DNA of 64,000 nt from Bacteroidia bacterium (GTDB taxonomy: Bacteria > Bacteroidota > Bacteroidia > J057): assembly GCA_033391075.1 (NCBI GenBank), contig JAWPMV010000001.1, positions 2,852,001 to 2,916,000 on the forward strand, in the 5' to 3' direction. Both the position numbers and the translations under genes were made by a program. Of the stretch, positions 8,508-17,687 are shown in pieces. The notes beneath the pieces are model-generated. The model searched no databases, was not told the DNA's origin, and saw nothing but the letters and a program-made list of their open reading frames with translations. Position 1 is the stretch's first letter, and every line of letters starts with the position of its first letter.

Positions 8508-10361
8508 ATGGTAGCGCAAAGGCCCCTGACAGATTGGCTCCCCATTACGGCCAAAGAAGTACAGATGAGAGGATGGGAAGAATTGGATGTAGTCCTGATA
8601 TCCGGGGATGCCTATGTGGATCATCCCGCATTTGGTCCAGCCGTGATTGGAAGAATCATTGAACATGCAGGCTACCGGGTAGCCATTGTTCCTCAACCCA
8701 ATTGGCAGGATGATCTGAGAGATTTCAAAAAGTTTGGGAAACCTCGACTCTTTTTTGGGGTTACTTCCGGTTGCATGGATACCATGGTCAACCATTACAC
8801 AGCAGGAAAAAGAAGACGATCAACTGATGCCTATACGCCAGATGGCCAGGCAGGCTTTCGTCCAGATTATGCCCTGACCGTTTATACCCAAATTCTCAAA
8901 GATTTATATCCCGATGTACCGGTTTTGATAGGGGGCATAGAAGCATCTTTGCGAAGGGTTACTCATTATGATTATTGGGCAGACAAGCTTTTCCCAAGTA
9001 TTCTTGAAGATACCGGAGCCGATATGCTGGTTTATGGTATGGGAGAACAGGCTTTGCGGGAGATTCTCAAATTGCTGGACAAAGGCGTACCTTTTCATTC
9101 GCTCAAAACCATTCCCCAAACCGGTTTCCTACTGAATGAAGAAGAAAAACTTCCCAAGAACAAGAATTGGGAGGATGTGGAAATTGCCTCACATAACACC
9201 TGTCTGGAAGATAAAATAAAGTTCGCGGCTAACTTTAAGATCATTGAGCAAGAATCCAATAAAGTAAAGGCACGGCGAATTCTACAAGGAATAGATGCTA
9301 AAACTCTTGTGATCAATCCTCCATATCCTCCTATGGAAGAAGCTGAAATTGATCAGAGCTTTGATCTGGCCTACACCCGACTCCCCCACCCTAAATACAA
9401 GAAACGGGGGACGATTCCGGCATATGAAATGATCAAGTTTTCGATCAATATGCACAGAGGCTGTTTTGGCGGATGTAGTTTCTGTACCATTTCAGCACAC
9501 CAGGGGAAATTCATCGCTTCTCGCAGCAAGGAATCGATCATGAAAGAAGTCGATGCAGTGACTCAAATGCCGGACTTCAAAGGCTATATCAGCGATCTTG
9601 GAGGGCCTTCTGCCAATATGTATAAAATGAAAGGCAAGGTTCAGGAAATTTGCGATAAATGTACAGCACCTTCCTGCATCCACCCGGTCATATGCCATAA
9701 TCTGGATACCAATCATAAACCACTTACTGAGATTTATAAAGAAGCCACTAAACATGAGAAGGTAAAAAAGGCTTTTGTCAGCAGTGGAATCAGATACGAC
9801 CTCCTGGTCGATAGTTATAATAAAAAAGCCGATAGCAAAGATCTGGAAGACTACATGGACAATCTGGTTCAAAACCACGTAGCAGGCAGACTAAAAGTGG
9901 CTCCTGAGCATACTTCAGATGATACTTTGAGGGTAATGCGCAAACCTTCTTTCAAACATTTTCATGAGTTTAAAAAGAGGTTTGACCGCCTAAATAAAAA
10001 GCACAAAAAAGAACAACCTCTGATTCCCTACTTTATTTCGAGTCATCCGGGCAGTGAAGTGGAAGACATGGCAAATCTGGCTTGTGAGACCAAGGACATG
10101 GGTTTCAAATTGGAACAAGTCCAGGATTTCACCCCAACTCCTATGACGGTAGCAACCATCATTTATTATACAGGGGTTCATCCGTATACCTTAAAACCGG
10201 TTTATACGGCCAAAACGCGGGATGAGAAAAAAAATCAACACCTCTTTTTCTTTTGGTATAAATCAGAGAATCGATTGAAGATCCGGGAGAAATTACGGAA
10301 AGTAGGGCGCTTTGATATGATTGAAAAGCTTTTAGGAGGCAAACCAAAGAAGAAAAACTAA
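8508..10361 (+). CDS. ygiQ: YgiQ-family radical SAM protein
   Basis: This is a 617-residue member of the YgiQ (UPF0313) radical SAM family. The N-terminal part (about 1-290) carries the family-specific cobalamin-like or YgiQ N-terminal region (D-V-V-L-I-S-G-D-A-Y-V-D-H-P near residue 27). The iron-sulfur motif C319-x3-C323-x2-C326 (G-C-F-G-G-C-S-F-C) starts the radical SAM barrel. A basic C-terminal tail (K-K-K-N) ends the protein. The biochemical role of the family remains undefined. Its stop overlaps the stop of the convergent D-aminoacylase gene by 4 bp. The promoter-like element abutting its ATG suggests a very short leader. Confidence 0.93.
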   Translation: MVAQRPLTDWLPITAKEVQMRGWEELDVVLISGDAYVDHPAFGPAVIGRIIEHAGYRVAIVPQPNWQDDLRDFKKFGKPRLFFGVTSGCMDTMVNHYTAGKRRRSTDAYTPDGQAGFRPDYALTVYTQILKDLYPDVPVLIGGIEASLRRVTHYDYWADKLFPSILEDTGADMLVYGMGEQALREILKLLDKGVPFHSLKTIPQTGFLLNEEEKLPKNKNWEDVEIASHNTCLEDKIKFAANFKIIEQESNKVKARRILQGIDAKTLVINPPYPPMEEAEIDQSFDLAYTRLPHPKYKKRGTIPAYEMIKFSINMHRGCFGGCSFCTISAHQGKFIASRSKESIMKEVDAVTQMPDFKGYISDLGGPSANMYKMKGKVQEICDKCTAPSCIHPVICHNLDTNHKPLTEIYKEATKHEKVKKAFVSSGIRYDLLVDSYNKKADSKDLEDYMDNLVQNHVAGRLKVAPEHTSDDTLRVMRKPSFKHFHEFKKRFDRLNKKHKKEQPLIPYFISSHPGSEVEDMANLACETKDMGFKLEQVQDFTPTPMTVATIIYYTGVHPYTLKPVYTAKTRDEKKNQHLFFFWYKSENRLKIREKLRKVGRFDMIEKLLGGKPKKKN

Positions 10362-11932
10362 GGTTTTTTAGCTGGCCCATACAAAACTTGTCCGGCCTTT
10401 ATTCCCATAAACTTTTCATTATCCACTGCGACTTCTCCATTAATTATCACCCAGGGAATTCCACTGGAGTATTGATGTGGTTCAGAGAAAGTTGCCATTT
10501 CCTTGACCTTGGCCGGATCAAAAATGCTTATATCTGCCTTGTAGCCTTTTTTGAGTAAACCTCTATCCGACAGTCCCATTCTAAAAGCGGGAAGGCTGGT
10601 CATTTTACGGATCGCCTCTTCCAAACTCAGCACTTTGTCTTCTCTAACATATTTATCCAGGATGCGGCTAAAGGTGCCATAGGCTCTGGGATGAGGATGT
10701 CCCCTACCCGGTTCAGAAAGTCGACCATCAGAAGCGACCATTGTATAGGGATACTGCATGATTCGTACGACATCGGCTTCATCCATCGCATGATATATGG
10801 TACCGGTCCCCCCATTTAATTGAGCTTTGATCACCATGTCTGCTCCATTTTCCAGGCTGGGCTCTATACCTTCCATTATGCACCAGTCATACATGGTTTT
10901 GCCCTCTAATTCAGGTTTCCAGCTCACCCGGGAGAATTGAATTCTTTTCAAATCTGCTCCTCCCCGATCATTAATGATATTAAAAAGGATTTGTTTTTTT
11001 ATGCTATCCCTCAGCACAGGACTTTCTATACGCTTTGCAAATTCCTTGCGTCCTCCTGCCTGCGCCCAATTAGGGATAAGGATACTGATCCCGGTATGAC
11101 TGGCTGTATAGGGATATTGGTCTATCATAATATCCAATCCGACTTTACGAGCGGAATCTACGAGAAAGAGGGTCTGCTCGCTAGAGCCCCACATGGGCTT
11201 ACCTACAACTTTGTGATGCGTAAGTACTACAGGGATTTCTGCTTGCTCACTGATGACTATGGCCTCTTGAACACCCTCTAATAATCCTAGACCTTCTTCT
11301 CTTAAGTGAGAGGTATAAAAGCCGCCTTTTTCGGCTGCAACCCTCGAAAGCGCTATAACTTCTTCTACCTTGGAAAAGGTTCCGGGCAGGTATTTTAAAC
11401 CTGTTGAAATACCAAAGGCCCCTTCTTCCATTGCTACTTCAACTTGCCTTTTCATTTCTTCCAATTCCTCATTAGTCGGATCCCTGTTTTCCAGTTGCAT
11501 GACATTTTTTCGCAGCTGATTGTGGCCGGTGAGGTAGCCCACATTGAGGCCGATTCCTATTTCCTTCAGCGTATCCAGATAAGCACCAAATGGCCAGGGA
11601 CTTCTTCCATCTGGTCCACCGAGGGCCGTAGTCACTCCCTGTCGGATATGGCTTTCGCATTCCGATAGTTCCAAAATAGGATCCAAATGGGCGTGGAGGT
11701 CTATAAAACCTGGGGAGACAACCATCCCATTCGCATCTATGATCTTTTTTGACCTGGCTGATTTCAAATCTCCCAGTTCAATGATTTCATCTCCAACAAT
11801 TCCGATATCTGTAATACTCCCCTTTTCCCCATCTCCCACATAAACCATCCCATTTAGAATTACGATATCATACTCCTGCTGAGATTGGCAGGAAAAAAGG
11901 GAACCTATAAGTACTAATAGTAAATACCTCAT
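10358..11932 (-). CDS. N-acyl-D-amino-acid deacylase-like lipoprotein
   Basis: This 524-residue amidohydrolase superfamily protein resembles D-aminoacylases and N-acyl-D-glutamate deacylases. The metal site starts at F-I-D-L-H-A-H-L-D near residue 78, with further ligand segments T-S-H-L-R-E-E, L-T-H-H-K and V-A-S-D-G. The N-terminus is a signal peptide with lipobox S-L-F-S-C (Cys15), so the enzyme is exported and membrane-anchored, unlike cytoplasmic D-aminoacylases. It is the last gene of a tight run with the DUF1080/beta-lactamase fusion (4-bp gap) and gamma-glutamyltransferase, which suggests joint breakdown of D-amino-acid or gamma-glutamyl peptides outside the cytoplasm. The substrate is inference. 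Confidence 0.85.
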   Translation of the reverse strand: MRYLLLVLIGSLFSCQSQQEYDIVILNGMVYVGDGEKGSITDIGIVGDEIIELGDLKSARSKKIIDANGMVVSPGFIDLHAHLDPILELSECESHIRQGVTTALGGPDGRSPWPFGAYLDTLKEIGIGLNVGYLTGHNQLRKNVMQLENRDPTNEELEEMKRQVEVAMEEGAFGISTGLKYLPGTFSKVEEVIALSRVAAEKGGFYTSHLREEGLGLLEGVQEAIVISEQAEIPVVLTHHKVVGKPMWGSSEQTLFLVDSARKVGLDIMIDQYPYTASHTGISILIPNWAQAGGRKEFAKRIESPVLRDSIKKQILFNIINDRGGADLKRIQFSRVSWKPELEGKTMYDWCIMEGIEPSLENGADMVIKAQLNGGTGTIYHAMDEADVVRIMQYPYTMVASDGRLSEPGRGHPHPRAYGTFSRILDKYVREDKVLSLEEAIRKMTSLPAFRMGLSDRGLLKKGYKADISIFDPAKVKEMATFSEPHQYSSGIPWVIINGEVAVDNEKFMGIKAGQVLYGPAKKP

Positions 11933-11936
11933 AATC

Positions 11937-13718
11937 CTATTGTCTGGCGCTTAAAATGAGATTGAATAATTTTCCAGCTTCCTCACCGCTGACGCGATTT
12001 CCAGCTTCATCCGTATTTACCCGATGTACAATGACCAGATCATAAGCAGGAATAATCATTACATAGTGTCCACCTGCTCCTCGCGCGGAATAGCTACCTT
12101 CAGGAATATCAACATAGGGCAAATGCGGATACTTATTATGATCACGAGCTACCCACCACATATATCCGTAGCCGTCGCTTCCATATAGGGCAGCATCTGA
12201 ATGATAAGCCGTACTTTCTCTCACCCAATCCGCTGGTATGATTTGTTTACCCTTCCAATTGCCTTCATTGAGCATCAGCCAGCCGAAGCGAGCCAGATCA
12301 TGGGCGGAGATGCGGAAAGGATAAGCGGGGTGAATAGATTCTTCGCCCTCTACATACCAGCCATCCTTGGCTTCAAAATCTTCCATGCCTATAGGCTTGG
12401 CTATTTCAGCTTCTATAGATTCGAATATTTTTTTTCCAGTAAGCTTTTCGAATAGGGTTCCTGAGGCATTGAAATCCCAATTATTGTAGTACCAGTGGGT
12501 GCCTGCTTTCACAGTATGCCTTTCAGGTTTTAACGCTTTCATCCCCGCTGATTCATATAAGGCAGGGTGGTAAATTCCGCTTCTCGCTTTCAGACAATCT
12601 CTTAGCGTTGCTTTCAGTTCTTCTTCTGAAAGTGGAGGCTCATCATTGATGCCCAGCTCTTCCATACTTTGGTCCAGGTCAATGACTCCCTTTTTAACAT
12701 AATTTCCATAAAGGGCACTTAAAACACTTTTCCGGATAGAATGGGTCATAAATTTCTTTTTCACTTCTCCCCATTCATGAACGATCATTCCATCTTTGAT
12801 TATCGTAACAGCAGCTGTATTGATGCTTTTGCTATAGTCCTCAGCTGCTTTCAGGCCTTCCTTCGAAAAACCCAATTGCTCAGGATTTTCTACTTTCTCC
12901 CAGTTTTTTCCAGGGAAATGGACCTCTCCTTCTTCCAGTAACTCAAAGTCTGTCTCCGAACCCTCCAGATTTAATTCTTCTATCCAAATATTTCTGTACA
13001 GAACATTATGGCCTTCTGCCTGCAATTTCAATCCGCCGGGCGTATTCGTTATGCCTTTCCCCTTATCATTTCCCCCATCCAATCCAGAATTGGGTCCTCC
13101 CCATACCTGATTGATGTCCTGATTTCTATGGACTTTAATCCCATTGAAAAAAGTAGTTAGCTGAGCTTTAGCTACTCTTTTTCCATCCTCAAAGCGTGCA
13201 GCTTTAAAAGTTATGTCATAGGAATTCCACTTCCCCAATCCATTATAGGCATAATAGGGCGATTCTGTTTCATTGATGACAGCTGCCAGTCCATGCTTGG
13301 TAGAATCGCCATCCAGCACCTGGATTTCATAGCGATTTTGAAGATAAACTCCGGAATTCCCTCCAGGATTAGCAATCAGAAATTCGACATGCAGGCGAAA
13401 ATCTGTGTATTTCTTTTTGGTAACTAAATCAGCAGCTCCATAGAGCCCTCCTTTGGCAGCCGGGTCATTGCTGTTCATGACAGTACCGGCATCGACAGGA
13501 TCATCTACAATTTCCCATTTGACAGGGAGTTTTGCTTTCAATCGAGGCCCCTCCCAATAGGTCCAGTTTTTATGAAGGAGTTCCTGACTCCCATCAAATA
13601 GAATTTCAGCACCTGAAGGAGCTTTCATGCCCAGGGTTCTCTGCCCAAAAAGTTGAACAGATATAAAGAGGCAAAATGCCAGACAAATGGATGTGTAGTA
13701 GTAAGTAGTTTTCATCAT
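11937..13718 (-). CDS. DUF1080 domain fused to beta-lactamase-type serine hydrolase
   Basis: This 593-residue exported protein joins two domains. A signal peptide ends near residue 26. Residues about 35-250 form a DUF1080 (3-keto-disaccharide hydrolase) jelly-roll: L-F-D-G near 40, G-N-S-G-V-Y-L-Q near 120, the Y-E-I-Q-V-L-D strand near 130 and N-T-P-G-G-L-K-L-Q-A-E-G-H near 225. Residues about 270-590 form a serine beta-lactamase-like domain with S327-I-R-K330 and Y411-N-N413; the usual H/K-x-G third motif is replaced by a G-A-G-G-H-Y segment, as in some relatives. An alternative start lies one codon in (13715). Genes on both sides encode peptide or amide hydrolases. The two activities expected (glycan-side lyase/hydrolase and amidase/esterase) suggest work on a glycopeptide-like substrate, but that is inference. 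Confidence 0.85.
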   Translation of the reverse strand: MMKTTYYYTSICLAFCLFISVQLFGQRTLGMKAPSGAEILFDGSQELLHKNWTYWEGPRLKAKLPVKWEIVDDPVDAGTVMNSNDPAAKGGLYGAADLVTKKKYTDFRLHVEFLIANPGGNSGVYLQNRYEIQVLDGDSTKHGLAAVINETESPYYAYNGLGKWNSYDITFKAARFEDGKRVAKAQLTTFFNGIKVHRNQDINQVWGGPNSGLDGGNDKGKGITNTPGGLKLQAEGHNVLYRNIWIEELNLEGSETDFELLEEGEVHFPGKNWEKVENPEQLGFSKEGLKAAEDYSKSINTAAVTIIKDGMIVHEWGEVKKKFMTHSIRKSVLSALYGNYVKKGVIDLDQSMEELGINDEPPLSEEELKATLRDCLKARSGIYHPALYESAGMKALKPERHTVKAGTHWYYNNWDFNASGTLFEKLTGKKIFESIEAEIAKPIGMEDFEAKDGWYVEGEESIHPAYPFRISAHDLARFGWLMLNEGNWKGKQIIPADWVRESTAYHSDAALYGSDGYGYMWWVARDHNKYPHLPYVDIPEGSYSARGAGGHYVMIIPAYDLVIVHRVNTDEAGNRVSGEEAGKLFNLILSARQ

Positions 13719-13745
13719 GTATTCTTTTAAAAACGCAAGCAGAAT

Positions 13746-15431
13746 CTAGTATCCTGCTGCATGACCATCTTTTCTGAATTCAGAGGCACCATAATACACC
13801 CCTTCTTTGGGGTCGTACATGATCGCCTGATAGCCTCCATAGGCTCCTCCAAGCGTCACCTCATGCCCTATAAAGACCAGTTTTTTGATTTCGATCATAT
13901 CAAAGCCACTTTCAAAATGGATTTTCCCTCCATTCATCATCTTGCGAGGACCGGCTGGATCGGTAGAACCTTCATGCCGAATCCTGGGAGCGTCTCCTGC
14001 TTCTTGCAGATTCATCCCAAAATCGATCATATTAACCAATACCTGCACATGCCCTTGAGGTTGCATGGAACCACCCATGACTCCAAAGCTCATAAAAGGT
14101 TTTCCATCCTTTGTTACAAAGGCAGGGATAATTGTATGAAAAGGTCTTTTGCCCGGCTCATATACATTGTAGTGCCCTTCCTCCAAGCTGAACAATGCTC
14201 CTCTATCTTGTAGCATAAATCCCAATTCTCCCGGAATGACACCTGAGCCCATTCCTTTATAATTACTTTGAATAAGAGAAACCATATTTCCCTCCTTATC
14301 AGCTACTGTGAGATAGATGGTATCTCCATCCTTTAGTATACCTGCAGGATAACTTCTTGCTGCCCTCTTCCCCATCAACTTTCTGCGCTCATCAGCATAG
14401 GATTTAGAAATCAATTTATCTACAGGGATTTCATTAAAGGCTGGATCTGCATAAAATTTTGCACGATCTTCAAAAGCCAGCTTTTTAGCCTCCACCAGCG
14501 TATGGATATATTCGGCAGAGCCAAAGCCCATAGAAGCAATGTCAAACTTTTCCAAAATATTGAGCATCTGCAAAGCGGCTATCCCCTGACCATTGGGAGG
14601 TAATTCCCAGACATCATAGCCCCGGTAGTTGGTAGAAACAGGATCCACCCATTCTGATTCATGATTTTTGAAATCTTCTAAACTCAGGAAGCCACCGGCT
14701 TCCTGCATATGGGCCACAATCTTTTTCGCTATCTCTCCTTTATAAAAAGCCTTTCTTCCTTTATCAGCAATCAGTTCAAGGGTGTTTGCTAAACGAGGAT
14801 TTTTGAAAAGCTCTCCTTTTTTGGGAGTATGCCCTCGTGGCATATAGGTACTGGCAAAATGAGGTTCTCTCGCAAAACGGGCGGATGCCATTTCCATATA
14901 TAGAGAAATCAATTCTGATACCGGAAATCCTTCTCTGGCATAATTGATAGCTGGAGCTAATAAAACCTCCATAGGAAGCTTTCCAAACTTTCCATGCAAC
15001 TCAAACCAACCATCTACTGCTCCCGGCACAGAAACACTCAAAGGACCATAAAAAGGAATTTGTTCCATCCCTTTTTCCTTGAAATAACTCAGGCTAAGAG
15101 ATTCTGGAGATCGACCGCTGGCATTTAAGCCATACAATTGTTCGCTTTTTGCATCCCAAACAATAGCAAAAAGATCTCCTCCTATGCCACAGCCTGTAGG
15201 TTCCATCAAGCCCAAAGTTGCATTGGCTGCTATAGCTGCATCGACCGCCGTACCTCCTTGTTTCAGAATATCCAAAGCCACCTGTGTAGCCAAGGGTTGA
15301 GAAGTAGCAGCCATCCCATTAGGTGCAATTACCTCAGAGCGGGAAGCGAAATTAAAACTGCTAATGCGATCCTGAGAAAAAAGGGATGAACATATAAAAA
15401 ATGAAAGGAAAATCAGGCTATAGCTTCTCAT
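13746..15431 (-). CDS. ggt: Gamma-glutamyltransferase (Ntn hydrolase, exported)
   Basis: This 561-residue gamma-glutamyltransferase family protein has a signal peptide (residues 1-19, ending L-F-S-Q). The precursor cleaves itself into two subunits at a catalytic Thr, here the T in G-D-T-I-Y-L-T-V-A-D-K-E-G-N near residue 352. The usual T-T-H is T-I-Y, as in the YwrD-like branch. The substrate pocket segments S-N-Y-K-G-M-G-S-G and F-G-V-M-G-G-S-M-Q-P-Q-G-H are present. It can hydrolyse or transfer gamma-glutamyl groups of glutathione-like peptides. It is the promoter-proximal gene of a three-gene run, 27 bp before the fusion gene. Confidence 0.9.
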   Translation of the reverse strand: MRSYSLIFLSFFICSSLFSQDRISSFNFASRSEVIAPNGMAATSQPLATQVALDILKQGGTAVDAAIAANATLGLMEPTGCGIGGDLFAIVWDAKSEQLYGLNASGRSPESLSLSYFKEKGMEQIPFYGPLSVSVPGAVDGWFELHGKFGKLPMEVLLAPAINYAREGFPVSELISLYMEMASARFAREPHFASTYMPRGHTPKKGELFKNPRLANTLELIADKGRKAFYKGEIAKKIVAHMQEAGGFLSLEDFKNHESEWVDPVSTNYRGYDVWELPPNGQGIAALQMLNILEKFDIASMGFGSAEYIHTLVEAKKLAFEDRAKFYADPAFNEIPVDKLISKSYADERRKLMGKRAARSYPAGILKDGDTIYLTVADKEGNMVSLIQSNYKGMGSGVIPGELGFMLQDRGALFSLEEGHYNVYEPGKRPFHTIIPAFVTKDGKPFMSFGVMGGSMQPQGHVQVLVNMIDFGMNLQEAGDAPRIRHEGSTDPAGPRKMMNGGKIHFESGFDMIEIKKLVFIGHEVTLGGAYGGYQAIMYDPKEGVYYGASEFRKDGHAAGY

Positions 15432-15575
15432 CTGTTTAATTTTATTCTAATCTAAGCAGGGGAAATTGAGTTAGCAAGAAGCGTTATGGGGATTATTTAC
15501 GTTCTAAGGAGAAATGAAGCAAAAGTGGACAGGATTTCCCCTTGCCTTGCTCCTCTCTTTCGCCTAATTTTGATG

Positions 15576-15583
15576 TATATTTG
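15576..15583 (+). promoter_or_regulatory. Possible -7 promoter element for FKBP operon
   Basis: TATATTTG fits TAnnTTTG, 33 bp before the ATG at 15616, in the divergent region with the gamma-glutamyltransferase gene. No TTG sits at ideal -33 distance, so this is tentative. Confidence 0.45.
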
Positions 15584-15615
15584 TGGGACTATGTCTCCTA
15601 ACCAAAAACACCTTT

Positions 15616-16098
15616 ATGCTAGCATTAAAAAAAGTATTCTTTTTCCCCCTCATAATTATCGGATTGTTTTTTGCCTCCTGTGACGATAGAGTAACCTTTG
15701 AACAGCAGCAGAAAATCGACAAAGACATTATCGATGAATATGTGGCCGACAATAATCTCGATGGATTTTATACCGAAAACAATATTTTCATCGCATTTGA
15801 AAAAGAAGGTACAGGCACGGAAACTCCTACTGCTTTGTCTACCATTGAGATCATCTATACTGGCTACCTATTAGACGGTACCGAATTTGATTCTTCTGCA
15901 GGTTTCCCCAGAGAATTTCAGGTATGGAGACTGATTCAGGGATGGCAGGAAGGCATGCAGGAATTCAAGACGGGTGCTAAAGGAACCATGATTATTCCTT
16001 CTCGTTTTGCTTACAGAACCGCGGGAACTCCTGATGGTAGTGTTCCTCCCGATGCGGTAATTGCTTTTGACATTGAACTCCTAAGTTTCAGAGATTAA
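15616..16098 (+). CDS. FKBP-type peptidyl-prolyl isomerase lipoprotein
   Basis: This 160-residue lipoprotein (lipobox F-F-A-S-C near residue 21) carries one FKBP domain in its C-terminal 100 residues. Residues that form the FKBP pocket are kept: Tyr in I-Y-T-G, F-D in T-E-F-D-S-S, L-I-Q-G-W (pocket Trp), Tyr in F-A-Y and the final A-F-D-I-E-L strand. It should therefore be an active proline isomerase in the periplasm, like GldI- or FkpA-type proteins. I use ATG 15616 rather than the upstream GTG at 15583. The stop TAA is immediately followed by the TTG start of the next FKBP gene, so the two are probably translationally coupled. Confidence 0.88.
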   Translation: MLALKKVFFFPLIIIGLFFASCDDRVTFEQQQKIDKDIIDEYVADNNLDGFYTENNIFIAFEKEGTGTETPTALSTIEIIYTGYLLDGTEFDSSAGFPREFQVWRLIQGWQEGMQEFKTGAKGTMIIPSRFAYRTAGTPDGSVPPDAVIAFDIELLSFRD

Positions 16099-16605
16099 TT
16101 GAAATTAAGAATCACATATTATATCATAGGCTGCCTTCTTGGCGGCCTGTTTTTTCCTTCCTGTGGCCAGATTGAAGTTCCCAGTGACTTTGAATTGATC
16201 GAAGCAGACCGCCCCCTAATCCTGGCCTATGCAGAGGCCAATAATTTAGATGGTCTTTTCAATTTCCAGGGAGTATATGTGGTAACCGAAACTGAAGGCG
16301 ATACTGCCACTTCCTTTCCTTCCAGCAGTTCCCGAGTCGATCTTTTGTATCAGGGGAGTCTTCTGACAGGTGAAGTTTTCAATTCTACCGCTTCAGACAG
16401 CCTCAGAACCCCTGCTGGTGAATGGCCTCGGCTGAGTGAATTGATTTCCGGCCTGGAAAGTGGAGTAAAATTATTTCGCAAAGGAGGAAGGGGAACCCTG
16501 ATTATCCCTTCTGCCCTTGCCTATGAAGAGCATGGAAGCACAGATGGCAAAGTCCCACCCAATGCCATTCTGAGGTTTGATTTTGAATTGGTGGATTTTG
16601 AGTAG
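16099..16605 (+). CDS. Second FKBP-type lipoprotein, pocket partly degenerate
   Basis: This 168-residue lipoprotein (lipobox F-F-P-S-C near residue 22) is a paralogue of the preceding gene. No ATG precedes the signal peptide; TTG at 16099, right after the preceding TAA, is the only start that keeps it. Relative to FKBP12 numbering, the pocket Asp37 is Asn (V-F-N-S) and the Trp59 position is Leu (L-I-S-G-L-E-S-G), while the Tyr82-type residue is kept (L-A-Y-E-E-H-G). This suggests low or no isomerase activity and perhaps a chaperone or scaffold role. It is followed after 5 bp by the SGNH-like gene. Confidence 0.85.
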   Translation: MKLRITYYIIGCLLGGLFFPSCGQIEVPSDFELIEADRPLILAYAEANNLDGLFNFQGVYVVTETEGDTATSFPSSSSRVDLLYQGSLLTGEVFNSTASDSLRTPAGEWPRLSELISGLESGVKLFRKGGRGTLIIPSALAYEEHGSTDGKVPPNAILRFDFELVDFE

Positions 16606-16610
16606 TTTTT

Positions 16611-17648
16611 ATGGAGAAAGGCAAGAGAAAGAAAATCCTCTATTATATCTATCTCCTACTCATTTTTGCTCCCTGCCTGGAAATTGCCCTGAGGGTACTT
16701 CAATATGAGCCCTATCGGCAAGAGGAATTCCACATCAATTCCTCTCCTTCTCAATGCCTGATTCCACACCCTTACCTGGGTTTTGCCCTGAATCCGGGAA
16801 GCTTTGAAGTACAAATCAATCAGGCAAGACCTTATAAAGTAACGCATGGTTCAGATTCTCTCCGAATCAGCCATCCTGCCATTCTTCCAGATTCTTTGGA
16901 GAAAATATTTCTACTGGGCTGCAGCTATACCTATGGAATGGGGGTCGATGATGAGGATAGCTTTGCGTATTTACTTCAAACAGCCTTTCCAACCTATCAC
17001 ATCAAAAACTTCGGAGTGCCGGGATTTGGCAACGTCCAAAGCTATCTGCAATTGGAAGCAGAAATAAAAAAGGGAAATGTGCCAAAAATTGTGATCTTGA
17101 ATCTGGTAGATTTCCATCTCGATCGCAATGTCCTGACTCCTGATTACAGAAAGAACCTTCAATTGGGATTTGCCCGATCCAGCGAAGAAATCAAAAATCA
17201 GATGAAACCGGGAAGAATTCCATTTATCTTATCTAACAAAGGAGAATTGATCTTTAAGTGGGAAAGTTGGGATAGTGTGTACCAAAACTGGAGAGGAAGG
17301 GAAGATTGGGCTAGTGTAAATCTCTTCCAGAGCCTTGCGGATAAATGGGAAAGAGATAATATGCAGCCGATAGATCAAAGCCTCCAATTGTATAAAGCTT
17401 TTCAGGATTTATGCGAAAAAAATGGAATACATTTCTGTATTAGCAATCTGAGAGCAAACAAAAAGAGCGAAGAACTGTTGGAAGCCATATCAGGCATTGG
17501 GATTGATACCCTCGAAATGGGATTAGACCTCTTAAGCACAGACTTTTCTTCATTACCTGAGGATTCACATCCAAATTCGTCTGCTCATAGACATTATTTT
17601 CAGAAGATAAGTAGCTATTTGAGAAAAATTTCACCCACAAGAGAATAA
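16611..17648 (+). CDS. SGNH/GDSL-like hydrolase
   Basis: This 345-residue protein has an N-terminal membrane helix (about residues 8-25, followed by C-L-E) and an SGNH-like domain. Block I is L-L-G-C-S-Y-T-Y-G-M-G-V near residues 97-108, where serine in G-x-S would be the nucleophile. N-F-G-V-P-G-F-G-N near 133 fits block II with the oxyanion Gly/Asn. D-S-H-P-N near residue 322 fits block V with the catalytic Asp-x-x-His. Typical substrates are acetyl or acyl esters on glycans or lipids; this one is unknown. It lies in a run with two FKBP lipoproteins and an RND transporter, suggesting envelope work. Confidence 0.75.
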   Translation: MEKGKRKKILYYIYLLLIFAPCLEIALRVLQYEPYRQEEFHINSSPSQCLIPHPYLGFALNPGSFEVQINQARPYKVTHGSDSLRISHPAILPDSLEKIFLLGCSYTYGMGVDDEDSFAYLLQTAFPTYHIKNFGVPGFGNVQSYLQLEAEIKKGNVPKIVILNLVDFHLDRNVLTPDYRKNLQLGFARSSEEIKNQMKPGRIPFILSNKGELIFKWESWDSVYQNWRGREDWASVNLFQSLADKWERDNMQPIDQSLQLYKAFQDLCEKNGIHFCISNLRANKKSEELLEAISGIGIDTLEMGLDLLSTDFSSLPEDSHPNSSAHRHYFQKISSYLRKISPTRE

Positions 17649-17687
17649 AAGGTTTCTCCGGAACAGCTGAAAAGGCAGATCTTATTT

